DNA of 64,000 nucleotides from Pirellulimonas nuda. Its GTDB lineage: Bacteria > Planctomycetota > Planctomycetia > Pirellulales > Lacipirellulaceae. Under the pieces are notes generated by a model. That model was not told the origin of the DNA. It searched no databases and saw only the letters and a program-made list of their open reading frames with translations. The translations under genes were made by a program, and so were the position numbers. Position 1 is the first letter of the stretch. Each line of letters begins with the position of its first letter. Below are positions 24,091-33,078 of the stretch, in pieces. The DNA lies in NCBI RefSeq assembly GCF_007750855.1, contig NZ_CP036291.1, positions 4,464,001 to 4,528,000 of the forward strand, given 5' to 3'.

Positions 24091-24981
24091 ATGCCCCGCA
24101 ACCCAGCCCCCTCGCAGGACGACACCGTAGCGGTAGCGGCGCGCCGAGCCATCGAGCAGCGTGTCCGCAAGCTGCGCAAGAAATTGCCAAAGGCGGCCAG
24201 GCAGTCGGCCGGCGACATCGAGCCAGTGCACCGGCTTCGTGTCGCGAGCCGCCGCGCTGCGGCAGCGCTCCGCTTATTCCAAGACGTGCTCCCTAAAGGG
24301 CCGCGGAATCGCCTGATGCGCAACCTGAAGCGTGCCCGCCAAGCAGCGGGGGACGCCCGCGACCTCGACGTTTTGATGGAACGGTTGGGCGCGGTGGAAC
24401 CGCCCCCCACCCACGTGCTGCAAGTACTGGCGGAGCAGCGAGACAAGGCCCAGCGTGCCGTGAAGCGGGCAAGCCGCGAGCTCGATGGCGGCCGCAAGCT
24501 CAAGAAACTCAGCCGGCGGTTGTGGAAAAAGGCGCCGGGCAAGGGCGCCGGGCAAACGGCCGTCGCGCCTTGGGCGCTGGAGCGCACGATCGCCCTCATT
24601 GATCGCCTCGACGCCGCGCGGCCCAACACGCGCGAAGCGGAAGCACTGCACCAGTTCCGCATCGAGGCCAAGCGACTGCGCTACGCGGTCGAGATTCTGG
24701 CTGGCGTGCTGCCGGCGGGGTACGCAGACGAAACGTTGCCGCGTCTCAAGACGGTGCAAGACCGCCTGGGCGCCATCAACGACCACGCCTCGGCCATGAC
24801 GCGGTTTGAGCACTGGGGAGACGAAGCGTCGCGGTTCGAGGCAGCGACGCTCGCCGAGCGCGAGCAAGCGGCGTTCGCCGCCGCGGTCGAATCGTTTTGG
24901 ACGTGGCGCGAAAGCGATGGCGACCGGCTGATTGGCGAGCTGCGCGAACCACTCGGCCGCTCCCTTCAGGTGCACCTGTAG
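24091..24981 (+). CDS. CHAD-domain protein
   Basis: 296 residues, strongly basic and helical. CHAD domain signatures: RRAIEQRVRKLRKKLPKAAR, IEPVHRLRVASRRAAAALRL with the conserved His and Arg residues, then RQAAGDARDLDVLMERL and LHQFRIEAKRLRYAVEIL. The domain binds polyphosphate through this basic surface and is often found on inorganic polyphosphate granules. No CYTH domain is fused. Four bases separate its stop from that of the convergent aat gene. Confidence 0.88.
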   Translation: MPRNPAPSQDDTVAVAARRAIEQRVRKLRKKLPKAARQSAGDIEPVHRLRVASRRAAAALRLFQDVLPKGPRNRLMRNLKRARQAAGDARDLDVLMERLGAVEPPPTHVLQVLAEQRDKAQRAVKRASRELDGGRKLKKLSRRLWKKAPGKGAGQTAVAPWALERTIALIDRLDAARPNTREAEALHQFRIEAKRLRYAVEILAGVLPAGYADETLPRLKTVQDRLGAINDHASAMTRFEHWGDEASRFEAATLAEREQAAFAAAVESFWTWRESDGDRLIGELREPLGRSLQVHL

Positions 24982-24984
24982 AGG

Positions 24985-25689
24985 CTACGGGCGCGGGTCC
25001 ACGGCCCCTTCTAGCGTATCGCCGAACGTGACCGGCGCCTCCACCGCCACGGCCAGCCGGCGGAGGTACTCGGCACGGGGCGCCTCAATGGCGCCCATGC
25101 TGCCCGTGTGCTCGTTCCACTGCTGCACGTCAAGCAGTTGGTAGCCACGGCGGTTGAGGTGTCCAACAAGCGCGGCCAGCGCCACCTTGGACGCGTCGGT
25201 CTCGCGGTGGAACATCGACTCGGCCGCAAATAGGCCGCCGATCGCCACGCCGTACACGCCGCCGGCCAGCTCGCCGTCTCGCCATACTTCGACGCTGTGG
25301 GCGTGCCCCAGGCGGTGGAGCCGGGTGTAGGCCCGCCGCATCGTAGGGGTGATCCAGGTGCCGCCGCGGCGGCCCGGGGCGGTCGCGCAGCCCTTCATCA
25401 CGTCTGCAAACGCCTGATCGCACGTCGCGTTAAACCTGCCGCTGCGGATGGTCCGCGCAAGCCGCCGCGAGACGTGCAGCCCGTCGAGCTCGATCAGCGC
25501 GCGTGGGTCGGGCGAGAACCACAGCAGCGGCGACACATCGTCGATGGGCCAAGGGAAGATGCCGTGCCGGTAGGCGTCTAGCAGCACGTCGGGGTCGAGC
25601 GCCCCGCCAACCACCAACAGCCCCTCCTCGTCCGCGAGTTCAGCAGACGGAAAGTAACGGGGCAGGCGTGGCGAGGGGCGGTGGGCCAT
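24985..25689 (-). CDS. aat: Leucyl/phenylalanyl-tRNA-protein transferase
   Basis: Adds Leu or Phe to N-termini starting with Arg or Lys, marking them for ClpS-ClpAP degradation. About 234 residues from the ATG at 25689; ATG 25701 is an equally possible start, and neither has a clear ribosome-binding site. Family motifs: YRHGIFPWPIDDVSPLLWFS near 40-59, RGGTWITPTMRRAYTRLHRL, then HSVEVWRDGELAGGVYGVA, GGLFAAESMFHR and LLDVQQWNEHTGSMGA. It converges with the CHAD gene. Confidence 0.93.
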   Translation of the reverse strand: MAHRPSPRLPRYFPSAELADEEGLLVVGGALDPDVLLDAYRHGIFPWPIDDVSPLLWFSPDPRALIELDGLHVSRRLARTIRSGRFNATCDQAFADVMKGCATAPGRRGGTWITPTMRRAYTRLHRLGHAHSVEVWRDGELAGGVYGVAIGGLFAAESMFHRETDASKVALAALVGHLNRRGYQLLDVQQWNEHTGSMGAIEAPRAEYLRRLAVAVEAPVTFGDTLEGAVDPRP

Positions 25690-25791
25690 GCGGTCGAGCA
25701 TAATCGACCGAAGGCCAAGAGAGAATTCCTTACGCGGTGCACGATCGAAGGGGCAAAATGTCAAAGGGGTCGAGTAAAGGAAGCTGGTGGC

Positions 25792-25834
25792 GCCACTTCG
25801 ACTCTTCGACACTTCGCCACTTCGACTCTTCGAC
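25792..25834. repeat. Short tandem direct repeat
   Basis: GCCACTTCGACTCTTCGAC occurs at 25792-25810 and exactly again at 25816-25834, a 24-base period with spacer ACTTC. It lies between the starts of aat and the end of the next minus-strand gene, downstream of the latter's stop. Only two units, so it is not a CRISPR. Confidence 0.8.
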
Positions 25835-25842
25835 CGCTTTCC

Positions 25843-26973
25843 TCACCAAGGCATCTTGATCTCGGCCAGCGGACGGTCCCACAGCAGCCCCTGCAGCATG
25901 CCGGACTCTACGCGTCGGTCGTAGGTAAGCCGGCACGGGAACTTGGGATGCACCCAGTTCGCGTCGCCCAGGACGGTGACGAACGGCCTGGGGGCGAGGT
26001 TGGCTTGCAGTTTGAGCTGGAGCGCGTCGAGCTCGGCAGGCGGCAACGTCGGGCGGACACGCCCGGCGTACAGCAGGCGCTTGTTGTGCTCGGTGACGAC
26101 GATCAGCTCGTCGATCCGCCCCTTACCGCCGATGGTGAAGCCAACAATCAGCCCGTCGATCGACTTGCGGGCGATCTCCGCCGACTTGGGGACCGGCTTC
26201 AGTTGCCCATCAGGGCCGTAACCATCGACCGCTGCGTCGTCGGCGAACGATTTCATGGCCTCTTCCATCGACTGCTTCTCGTTCTTGTTCCCGGCCCCCT
26301 TCTGGGCGATCGCGGCAACAAGGTTCTTCTTGGTCGGCGCCTGGATCCCCCAATCCCACAGCCGCTCGTAGGGGATGCCGCCGACAATGCCCGCCGCGCA
26401 CACCGCCGTGACCAGTGACGAGACGCAGGCGTTGAGCAGCCAGTGGCGCCTGGGGAGGCCGTGGCAGAGCTTGATCCAAGACTTGAGCGGGCTGACCACC
26501 AGGTCGAGCACGCTCATGTCGGGGTCGTCGGCGGCGACCAGCACAAAGGCGGCGAAGTGGCAGAGCATGGCCAGCACCAGGCCCCCCAACAGCAGGCCGA
26601 CCCCCCACGCGCTGCGCAGATCGCTCTCGGGCGAAGTAGCGAGGCGCAGCGCGACGCAGCAGGCCACCACCACGGCTTGCGTCGCCAGCAACCCCCATGC
26701 CCACCCCGGGATACTGCCCAGGACCGACCCAACCGATGCCCTCGCGGGGGGGGCAGCGGCCGGTCCCCCCCCCATGGCGGATTCCCACTCGCGTGAGACC
26801 TCAACGTAGATCCCCAGGCTCGCGTACCAGCCGCAGGCGGTGCAGGCGGTCATGCCCGGGTCGCGCTGCGGCGCGCCGCACTTTTCACAACACGGTCCCG
26901 TCCAGTTGGCGTCCGTTAGCGCTTCCGGCAACGGCTGCCCATTGGGGTCGATCTCGGGGAGGGTTGCGTTCAA
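25843..26973 (-). CDS. Zinc-ribbon membrane protein of unknown function
   Basis: 376 residues. A short zinc ribbon near 29-50 (CEKCGAPQRD, then TACTACGWYA) precedes about four membrane segments between 85 and 215: AWGLLATQAVVVACCVAL, GVGLLLGGLVLAMLCHFAAF, LNACVSSLVTAVCAAGIVGG. The soluble C-terminal part from about 220 has a lysine-rich stretch and ends CRLTYDRRVESGMLQGLLW. No family is recognised; the layout is common in planctomycete inner-membrane proteins. It is transcribed away from htrA. Confidence 0.6.
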   Translation of the reverse strand: MNATLPEIDPNGQPLPEALTDANWTGPCCEKCGAPQRDPGMTACTACGWYASLGIYVEVSREWESAMGGGPAAAPPARASVGSVLGSIPGWAWGLLATQAVVVACCVALRLATSPESDLRSAWGVGLLLGGLVLAMLCHFAAFVLVAADDPDMSVLDLVVSPLKSWIKLCHGLPRRHWLLNACVSSLVTAVCAAGIVGGIPYERLWDWGIQAPTKKNLVAAIAQKGAGNKNEKQSMEEAMKSFADDAAVDGYGPDGQLKPVPKSAEIARKSIDGLIVGFTIGGKGRIDELIVVTEHNKRLLYAGRVRPTLPPAELDALQLKLQANLAPRPFVTVLGDANWVHPKFPCRLTYDRRVESGMLQGLLWDRPLAEIKMPW

Positions 26974-27139
26974 GGGAGCGGCTCCGCGGTTCTTGGTGGG
27001 GCGGTACGGCAGGGATTAGTCCTACAAACGTAGCTTCCTGCGGGGCGTCTAGGCGGGCCGCCCCCGACCATTCGCCCCGTTCGCTTCGGCCCTCTATAAT
27101 CACGCTGAACCCCCGTGACCCTAGCGCGAGCCGCCAAAG

Positions 27140-28339
27140 ATGGATGACGAAGCGGATATGCCACTGCGACCCGGTTCTGCTGGCGGTACGGCCCCCTACC
27201 CCGACGCCTCCCCCCCAAACCGGGGTAGGTTGTCGATGCTCGTGGTGCTGCTGTCGGTGCTGAGCGTTGTCGGGATCGCGCGGATGGTCGGGCCCGACAT
27301 GGTGCGGACTTTCTACTACAACGCCGCCTACGGCAAGCTGGACGCGGAGGTCGATGTAGCGACCCAGGGCCTGGAGAAGCTCAAGCCGCGTCTCGAGGAT
27401 TTCTCGCTCGCTTCTCGCCTGGTCGCCAAGCGGGTTGGTCCCAGCGTGGTCAGCATCCACAAGCCGGGCTTCGGCGGCGAAGAGGGGCAAGGCTCCGGCG
27501 TGATCGTTGATCCCGAGGGGTACATCGTCACCAACCTGCACGTGGTGATCGGCGCTCGCGGGCTCCACGTCCGGCTTACCGATGGCCGCACGATCGACGC
27601 CACGATTGTTGGCGTAGACGAAGGGACGGACCTCGCGGTGATCAAGATCGACGCAGAGAACCTTGTCGCCGCCCAGTGGGGAGACAGCGACGCGCTCGAC
27701 CTGGGAGACCTGGTGTGGGCGGTCGGCAGCCCGTTTGGCCTCGACAGCAGCATCACCTTCGGCATCGTCAGCGCCAAGGAACGCCGCAGCTCGAGCGGCA
27801 TGGTCCGCGGCGCCTACCAGGAGTACTTGCAGTCGGACGTGGCGGTGAACCCGGGCAATAGCGGCGGGCCGCTGGTTGGGATCGACGGCAAGATCGTGGG
27901 GATCAACTCGGCGATCGTCGGCCCCAGCTACCGCGGCATTAGCTTCGCCATCCCCAGCACGATCGCGCGTGAGCAGTACGAGGCGATCCGCAAGGACGGC
28001 TTCGTCGAACGCGGCTACCTGGGCGTCCAGCCCGAACCGGTGCCCACCGCTGTCCGACGCAAGTTTGGGATGGAGGATGGACGCGGGGTGCTGGTGGCCC
28101 AGGTCGTGCAGGACGGCCCCGCCGAACGCGCCGGGCTGCAGCCGGGCGACATCATCTTGACCTGGAACGACCATCAAGCGACCGACCCCACGCTGCTTAG
28201 CCGCGCGATCGCCGCGACCGAGATCGGATCGACGGCGCGGGTCGAGATCCGCAGGATCGAACGCTCGGGCCCGGTCGAGGCGATGGTTGAGGTAGAGGTT
28301 GGCCGCTCGCCGCTAAGCGTCCCATTCACGCGCCGTTAG
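27140..28339 (+). CDS. HtrA/DegP-family serine protease
   Basis: 399 residues. A proline-rich cytoplasmic stretch and one membrane segment near 35-55 (LSMLVVLLSVLSVVGIARMV) anchor it to the inner membrane. Trypsin-like catalytic triad: His134 in VTNLHVVIG, Asp163 in GTDLAVIK and Ser near 241 in GNSGGPLVG. A PDZ domain follows at about 300-385 (GYLGVQPEPVP, GPAERAGLQPGDIIL). It degrades or refolds damaged envelope proteins. One PDZ only, so closer to DegS/HhoA-like proteins than to DegP. The stop is followed by the family B hairpin. Confidence 0.92.
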   Translation: MDDEADMPLRPGSAGGTAPYPDASPPNRGRLSMLVVLLSVLSVVGIARMVGPDMVRTFYYNAAYGKLDAEVDVATQGLEKLKPRLEDFSLASRLVAKRVGPSVVSIHKPGFGGEEGQGSGVIVDPEGYIVTNLHVVIGARGLHVRLTDGRTIDATIVGVDEGTDLAVIKIDAENLVAAQWGDSDALDLGDLVWAVGSPFGLDSSITFGIVSAKERRSSSGMVRGAYQEYLQSDVAVNPGNSGGPLVGIDGKIVGINSAIVGPSYRGISFAIPSTIAREQYEAIRKDGFVERGYLGVQPEPVPTAVRRKFGMEDGRGVLVAQVVQDGPAERAGLQPGDIILTWNDHQATDPTLLSRAIAATEIGSTARVEIRRIERSGPVEAMVEVEVGRSPLSVPFTRR

Positions 28340-28361
28340 TCCACCTGACTCGAACACAAAA

Positions 28362-28458
28362 AATGGGACGCGGATTGTCGCGGATGAAGCGGATTCATAC
28401 GGATACGAGTTTAAATCCTTTCGTAATCCGCTGGATCGGCGAAAATCCGCGTCCTATT
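28362..28458. repeat. Complete intergenic hairpin, family B, in the dnaG leader
   Basis: Arms 28362-28395 and 28425-28458 match at 29 of 34 positions as inverted copies (GGACGCGGATT against AATCCGCGTCC). It ends only 12 bases before the dnaG ATG, so it overlaps the space where a ribosome-binding site would be. Half copies of the same family sit at 1538 and 7610, and GGACGCGGAT recurs right after the FAH gene at 53430. Confidence 0.75.
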
Positions 28459-28470
28459 CGTTGCCTCTGA

Positions 28471-30339
28471 ATGAACCATCCCGACTCGCAGGACGCGAAA
28501 GAACAGGTACGCCAGGCGATCGACATCGTCGATCTGGTCGGCGGGTACATGCAGCTCCGCCGCCAGGGGCGCAACTACGTCGGCATCTGCCCCTGGCACG
28601 ACGACTCGAAGCCGAGCCTGCAGATCAGCCAAGAGCGGCAGACGTTCAAGTGCTGGGTGTGCGACGTCGGCGGCGACCTGTTCAGCTTTGTGATGCGGAT
28701 GGAGGGGCTCGAGTTCCGCGACGCGCTGGAGATGCTCGCCGAGCGCGCCGGCGTAACGCTGACCGCCGCCAAACCGGCCGAGGCGGGGGGACCGGGCGAC
28801 AAGCGCACGCTGCTGGCCGCGTGCGCGTGGGCCGCGGAGCGGTTCCACCGCTGCCTGCTGCACGACGGGCAGGCCGAGGGCGCGCGGCAGTACGTGGCCG
28901 ACCGCCGGATCGATGAGGCGTCGGTAAAGAAGTTCCAGATCGGGTTTTCTCCCCCCAGTTGGGAGTGGATCCTCACCCAGGCGAAGCACACGAGTTTTTC
29001 TCCCGCGGTGCTGGAGCGCATCGGCCTGGCCGCGCCGCGGCAGCAAGGTGACGGATTTTACGACCGCTTCCGCGGCCGGGTGATGTTCCCCATCCGCGAC
29101 GTGCAGGGCCGGCCGATCGCCTTCGGCGGGCGGGTGCTTCCGGAGCTGGCCGACGACAAGTCGGCCAAGTACATCAACTCGCCGGAGACGCCGCTGTTCT
29201 CCAAGAGCAACCAGCTCTACGCGCTGGACTGGGCGCGGCCGACGGTCAGCCAGCTCAATCAGTTGGTGGTGATGGAGGGCTACACCGACGTGATCGCCGC
29301 CCACCAGCACGGGGTGGAGAACGCGGTGGCGGTGCTCGGCACGGCCCTCACCGAGAAGCATTTACCCTTGATCCGCAGGTTCACCGACCACATCGTGCTG
29401 GTGCTGGACGGCGACGACGCCGGACGCAAGCGTGCTAGCGAAGTGCTGGAACTATTTGTCGGAAATCCGGTCGACCTGCGCATACTGACCTTGCCCGATG
29501 GGCTCGATCCGTGTGATTTTATTCAGACTCATGGAAGGGACAAATTCCGGTCGCTGATTGATTCGGCGCCGGACGCACTCGAACACAAGCTGAGCAGCGT
29601 GACCAAAGGATTGGTCTCCGCCGACCAGACGCACGAGGCCTCGCTCGCCGTAGAGCAGGTCCTCGCGACGCTCGCCAAGACCCGCTCCGCGGGGGGGCTG
29701 CCGGACTCTTCCCAGATGCTGCGCGAGCAGCACGTGGTGGGTCGGTTGGCCCGCGAGATGCGGCTGCCGCCGGAGAGCCTCCGCAGCCGGCTGATGGAAT
29801 TGCGCCGCGGCGCCGCGGCGCGGGTTGCGCGGCCCGCCGTCGCCCGAGACAACCCCGGCGCCGCTCGGCAGCCCCTGCCCGCGTGGGAGCAGGAGCTGCT
29901 GGAGTTGATGATTGCAGACAGCGGTTGCGGCCGGCGCATCCTGAACGAGGTCCACGCCACAACGCTGACGCACGCGGACGCCCGGCGGGTGTTCGAACTC
30001 TACGCACGCGTAGAAGCCGCCCTGCCGGTCGACGCAGAGATCGACGCCCAAGCCGTGCTCTCCGCGACCGACGACCCGGCGCTCCAGTCGCTGGTGGTCA
30101 CACTCGACGAGCACCGCCGTCACAAGGAAGAAGCTACCGAAGCCCCGGACCGCCAGGGGCGCTACGAAGCATTGATGCGGTCGTTCCATCAGCGGATCGA
30201 CCGCGCCGAGCGGAGGGCCGACATCGACGCCCTGCGTTCGGGCGAGCTTGACCCCGATGCCCAAGAGAGTGCGCTATTTGACCTGCTGAATCGTTTGAAG
30301 AAGGACCGACAGACCGGTTCCCTATCCACGGAAGGATAA
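28471..30339 (+). CDS. dnaG: DNA primase
   Basis: Makes RNA primers for DNA replication. 622 residues with the standard three parts. The CHC2 zinc domain near 36-68 reads GICPWHDDSKPSLQIS then FKCWVCDVGGD. The N-terminal RNA polymerase core includes FPIRDVQGRPIAFGGRVL. The TOPRIM part has VVMEGYTDVIAAHQHG near 267 and VLVLDGDDAGRKRA near 309 with the metal-binding acidic residues. The C-terminal helicase-interacting domain is divergent. It precedes rpoD as in the classical macromolecular-synthesis operon, without rpsU. The family B hairpin abuts its start. Confidence 0.95.
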   Translation: MNHPDSQDAKEQVRQAIDIVDLVGGYMQLRRQGRNYVGICPWHDDSKPSLQISQERQTFKCWVCDVGGDLFSFVMRMEGLEFRDALEMLAERAGVTLTAAKPAEAGGPGDKRTLLAACAWAAERFHRCLLHDGQAEGARQYVADRRIDEASVKKFQIGFSPPSWEWILTQAKHTSFSPAVLERIGLAAPRQQGDGFYDRFRGRVMFPIRDVQGRPIAFGGRVLPELADDKSAKYINSPETPLFSKSNQLYALDWARPTVSQLNQLVVMEGYTDVIAAHQHGVENAVAVLGTALTEKHLPLIRRFTDHIVLVLDGDDAGRKRASEVLELFVGNPVDLRILTLPDGLDPCDFIQTHGRDKFRSLIDSAPDALEHKLSSVTKGLVSADQTHEASLAVEQVLATLAKTRSAGGLPDSSQMLREQHVVGRLAREMRLPPESLRSRLMELRRGAAARVARPAVARDNPGAARQPLPAWEQELLELMIADSGCGRRILNEVHATTLTHADARRVFELYARVEAALPVDAEIDAQAVLSATDDPALQSLVVTLDEHRRHKEEATEAPDRQGRYEALMRSFHQRIDRAERRADIDALRSGELDPDAQESALFDLLNRLKKDRQTGSLSTEG

Positions 30340-30451
30340 GGGGTCTGGCGGTCCGTTGCCGATGTCCCGCGTCGCCCGCAATCGGCGTCGGGAGCGCATC
30401 GGCGCCGTGAGCACCTCGTAGGCGTGCAGGATGCACGCGAGGAGACGATTG

Positions 30452-32116
30452 ATGACCCAGCCGACATTCGACGTTAACGCTTCCCTCGATCACCTGGTGG
30501 AGCTCGCCCGCGAGCAGGGCTGCCTCTACTACCACCAGCTCTTCCCGCTGCTGCCGGACGAGATCTACGGGACCGAGCGGATCGACGCGGTGCTCGCCGC
30601 CATCGAGCAACTGGGAGTCGAGGTGCGGGAGCACCCGCAGTTCCCCACACGGCGTGAGTTCGAAGAGCCCGTGCTCGAGACCGCCGTCGATCGGTCGCAC
30701 CTGCTGCACGAGACCCTGCCGAAGTCGGGCAGCGACCCCATCCGCATGTACCTGTCTCAGATGGCGGAGATCCCGCTGCTGACGCGGGACGAAGAGATCT
30801 CGCTGGCCAAGAAGATCGAGCTCACCCGCAAGCGGTTCCGCCGCAACCTGCTCCGCTCGTTCTACGCCCTGGAGGCGACCGTCGCCACGCTCGACCGCGT
30901 CAACTCGGGCGAGCTCCCCTTCGACCGCACCATCAAGGTCTCGCTCACCGAGCTGCTGACCAAGGAGCAGGTCTCCGGCCGGATGCCCGCCAACCTGGTG
31001 ACGCTCCGCACGCTGATGGCGGCGCAGCGGCAAGACTTCGCCACGCTGACCAGCAAGAGCGCGGAAGAAGAAGCGAAGCAGGCCGCGCGGAAGCGGTACC
31101 TGCGTCGTCGCAACAAGATGCTGGTGCTGGTCGAAGAGCTCAGCCTCCGCACCAAGCGGGTCTGGCCGCTCATCGGCGAGCTCGAGAAGATCTCCGGCCG
31201 GATGACGCACCTGCAGCAAGAGCTGCGCGAGCTGAAGAAGACCGGAGCCTCCGAGGGGCACATCGCCTCGGTCCGGGGCGCGCTGCGGAAGCTGATGCAG
31301 CAGACGCTCGAATCGCCGGCCAGCCTGGCCCGGCGCGTTTCGGAGCTGAAGCAGCAGTACCGCGCGTTCGACAACACCAAGCGCGACCTGTGCAGCGGCA
31401 ACCTCCGTCTGGTGGTGTCCATCGCCAAGAAGTACCGCAACCGCGGGCTGAGCTTCTTGGACCTGATCCAGGAAGGCAACACCGGGCTGATGCGGGCGGT
31501 AGACAAGTACGAGTACCGCCGCGGCTTCAAGTTCAGCACCTACGCCACGTGGTGGATCCGCCAGGCCATCACCCGCGCCATCGCGGACCAGGCCCGCACC
31601 ATCCGTATCCCGGTGCACATGATCGACGTGCTCACCAAGCTGCGGAACACGGCCAAGCGATTGCAGCAAGAACTCGGCCGTGAGCCGACGACCGAAGAAA
31701 CCGCCCTGGCCTCTGGCGTGAGCCTGGAAGAGACCGAGCGCGTGATGGACATCGGCCGCAGCCCGGTGAGCCTCGACCGCCCGATCGGCGACGGCGACGA
31801 CTGCTGCTTCGGCGAGTTTGTCGAGGACCACGGCGCCGAGAGCCCCCACAAGCTGGCCAACAACAGCCTGCTGCGGGAGCGGATCGAGGAGCTGCTCAAG
31901 ACGCTCACCTTCCGCGAGCGGGAGATCATCCGCCTGCGGTACGGCCTGGTGGACGGCTACAGCTACACGCTGGAAGAAGTGGGCCGGATCTTCAAGGTCA
32001 CCCGCGAACGCGTCCGTCAGATCGAGGCCAAGGCGGTCGCCAAGCTGCAGAGCCCCGTCCGCAGCCAGATGCTGGCCTGCTTCGTCCCGGAAGAGCCGCT
32101 GGTCGCGGCGGCCTAG
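30452..32116 (+). CDS. rpoD: RNA polymerase primary sigma factor (RpoD/SigA)
   Basis: 554 residues from the ATG at 30452, which has GGAG 7 bases upstream. Region 1.1-like N-terminus (LVELAREQGCLYYHQLFPLL), 1.2 DPIRMYLSQMAEIPLLTRDE, a charged non-conserved region about 130-300, regions 2.1-2.4 including NLRLVVSIAKKYRNRGLSF, DLIQEGNTGLMRAVDKYEYR and FSTYATWWIRQAITRAI, region 3 and region 4.2 helix-turn-helix TLEEVGRIFKVTRERVRQIE. Complete for a housekeeping sigma factor. Followed by a strong intrinsic terminator at 32141. Confidence 0.95.
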   Translation: MTQPTFDVNASLDHLVELAREQGCLYYHQLFPLLPDEIYGTERIDAVLAAIEQLGVEVREHPQFPTRREFEEPVLETAVDRSHLLHETLPKSGSDPIRMYLSQMAEIPLLTRDEEISLAKKIELTRKRFRRNLLRSFYALEATVATLDRVNSGELPFDRTIKVSLTELLTKEQVSGRMPANLVTLRTLMAAQRQDFATLTSKSAEEEAKQAARKRYLRRRNKMLVLVEELSLRTKRVWPLIGELEKISGRMTHLQQELRELKKTGASEGHIASVRGALRKLMQQTLESPASLARRVSELKQQYRAFDNTKRDLCSGNLRLVVSIAKKYRNRGLSFLDLIQEGNTGLMRAVDKYEYRRGFKFSTYATWWIRQAITRAIADQARTIRIPVHMIDVLTKLRNTAKRLQQELGREPTTEETALASGVSLEETERVMDIGRSPVSLDRPIGDGDDCCFGEFVEDHGAESPHKLANNSLLRERIEELLKTLTFREREIIRLRYGLVDGYSYTLEEVGRIFKVTRERVRQIEAKAVAKLQSPVRSQMLACFVPEEPLVAAA

Positions 32117-32140
32117 TTTTCTCAACGCAAGACATCCCTC

Positions 32141-32182
32141 ACGGCCGGCGCGCCCCAGCGGCGCGTCGGCCGTGTTTGTTTT
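32141..32182 (+). terminator. Intrinsic terminator of dnaG-rpoD
   Basis: A stem of 14 positions with one mismatch (ACGGCCGGCGCGCC at 32141-32154 against 32160-32173), a 5-base loop, then GTTTGTTTT. It lies 24 bases after the rpoD stop. Confidence 0.85.
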
Positions 32183-32253
32183 CAGGGGGTCGCGGGGCTT
32201 GGCAATCGCGTCGGTGGCGGGGATAAAGCAGTCCTCAGAAGGCAATAGCCGAA

Positions 32254-32320
32254 GGGCTACGCCCCGTCGGAGGGGTTGGCGAGAGTTCATCTACCGAGCC
32301 CCTCCGACGGGGCGTAGCCC
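32254..32320. repeat. Perfect 22-bp inverted repeat between rpoD and the zinc-ribbon gene
   Basis: The arm 32254-32275 (GGGCTACGCCCCGTCGG onward) and 32299-32320 are exact inverted copies of 22 bases, with AGCCGA/TCGGCT extending the pairing on the outside. The loop is 23 bases. It follows the rpoD terminator and precedes the next gene by about 56 bases. Confidence 0.85.
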
Positions 32321-32376
32321 GTCGGCTGCTCCCCTGCGACTGCTTCGGCATCGTTTCCCCCGTCCAATAGGCGACC

Positions 32377-33078
32377 ATGGCGCAGGCGACCCAAACGCTC
32401 CGCGAGCTTCACAGCATCCTGACGCAGCTAGCCGAGCTGCGCGGTCGGCTCGAGCGAGGCCCCCGGCAGATCCGGGCTCGTGAAGGGGCCGTGGTTCAGT
32501 TGCAGACGGCGCTCGAAGCGGCCAAGGAGCTGGTCAAGCAGGCCCGCCTGTCCGCGGACCGCAAGCAGCTCGACCTGGAGACCTCCGAGCAGCGCATCGC
32601 CGGCTGGCGGGTCAACCTGAACGCGTGCAGCAGCAACAAAGAGTATCAGACGCTCACGGAGCAGATCGCCGCGGCAGAAATGGCCGGCAGCGTGCTGGGG
32701 GACGAGATCCTCGAGACGCTCGAACGGATCGACGACCTCAGCGCACGGGTCGCCGAGGCCGAACAGCACCTTGCGACGGGCAGACGCGAGCTGGAGAAGA
32801 CGACCACCGAGGTGGAATCCGCCGCAGACGGGCTGCGCCAAGAGATCGCCCGCCTAGAAGCAGAGCTGAGCACGGTCCAGAAGCGGCTGCCGGGAGATTT
32901 TAAGGCGGAGTACGCACGCATTGTTGGGGCCCGGGGCGACGAGGGGCTAGCCGCGTCCGAGGAGGGGGTCTGCACCGGCTGCGGCCAGCAGATCACCGCC
33001 AACCAGCAGAACAACCTCTCGCTGGAGAAGCCGGTCCTGTGCGGCGGCTGCGGCTGCATGCTCTACCTGGGTGATTGA
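32377..33078 (+). CDS. Coiled-coil protein with C4 zinc ribbon (COG1579/CT398 type)
   Basis: 233 residues. A long antiparallel coiled coil covers about 1-175, interrupted by the family landmark NACSSNKEYQTLTEQIAAAE. The C-terminal zinc ribbon has CTGCGQQI near 203 and VLCGGCGCMLYL near 224. Members bind nucleic acids or act as adaptors around transcription and cell envelope functions, but no reaction is known. Cytosolic. The stop codon lies 1 base before a perfect long hairpin. Confidence 0.82.
   Translation: MAQATQTLRELHSILTQLAELRGRLERGPRQIRAREGAVVQLQTALEAAKELVKQARLSADRKQLDLETSEQRIAGWRVNLNACSSNKEYQTLTEQIAAAEMAGSVLGDEILETLERIDDLSARVAEAEQHLATGRRELEKTTTEVESAADGLRQEIARLEAELSTVQKRLPGDFKAEYARIVGARGDEGLAASEEGVCTGCGQQITANQQNNLSLEKPVLCGGCGCMLYLGD

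Noticed and set aside
25792..25834. Possible CRISPR
   Set aside because: Only two 19-base units with a 5-base spacer and no cas genes.
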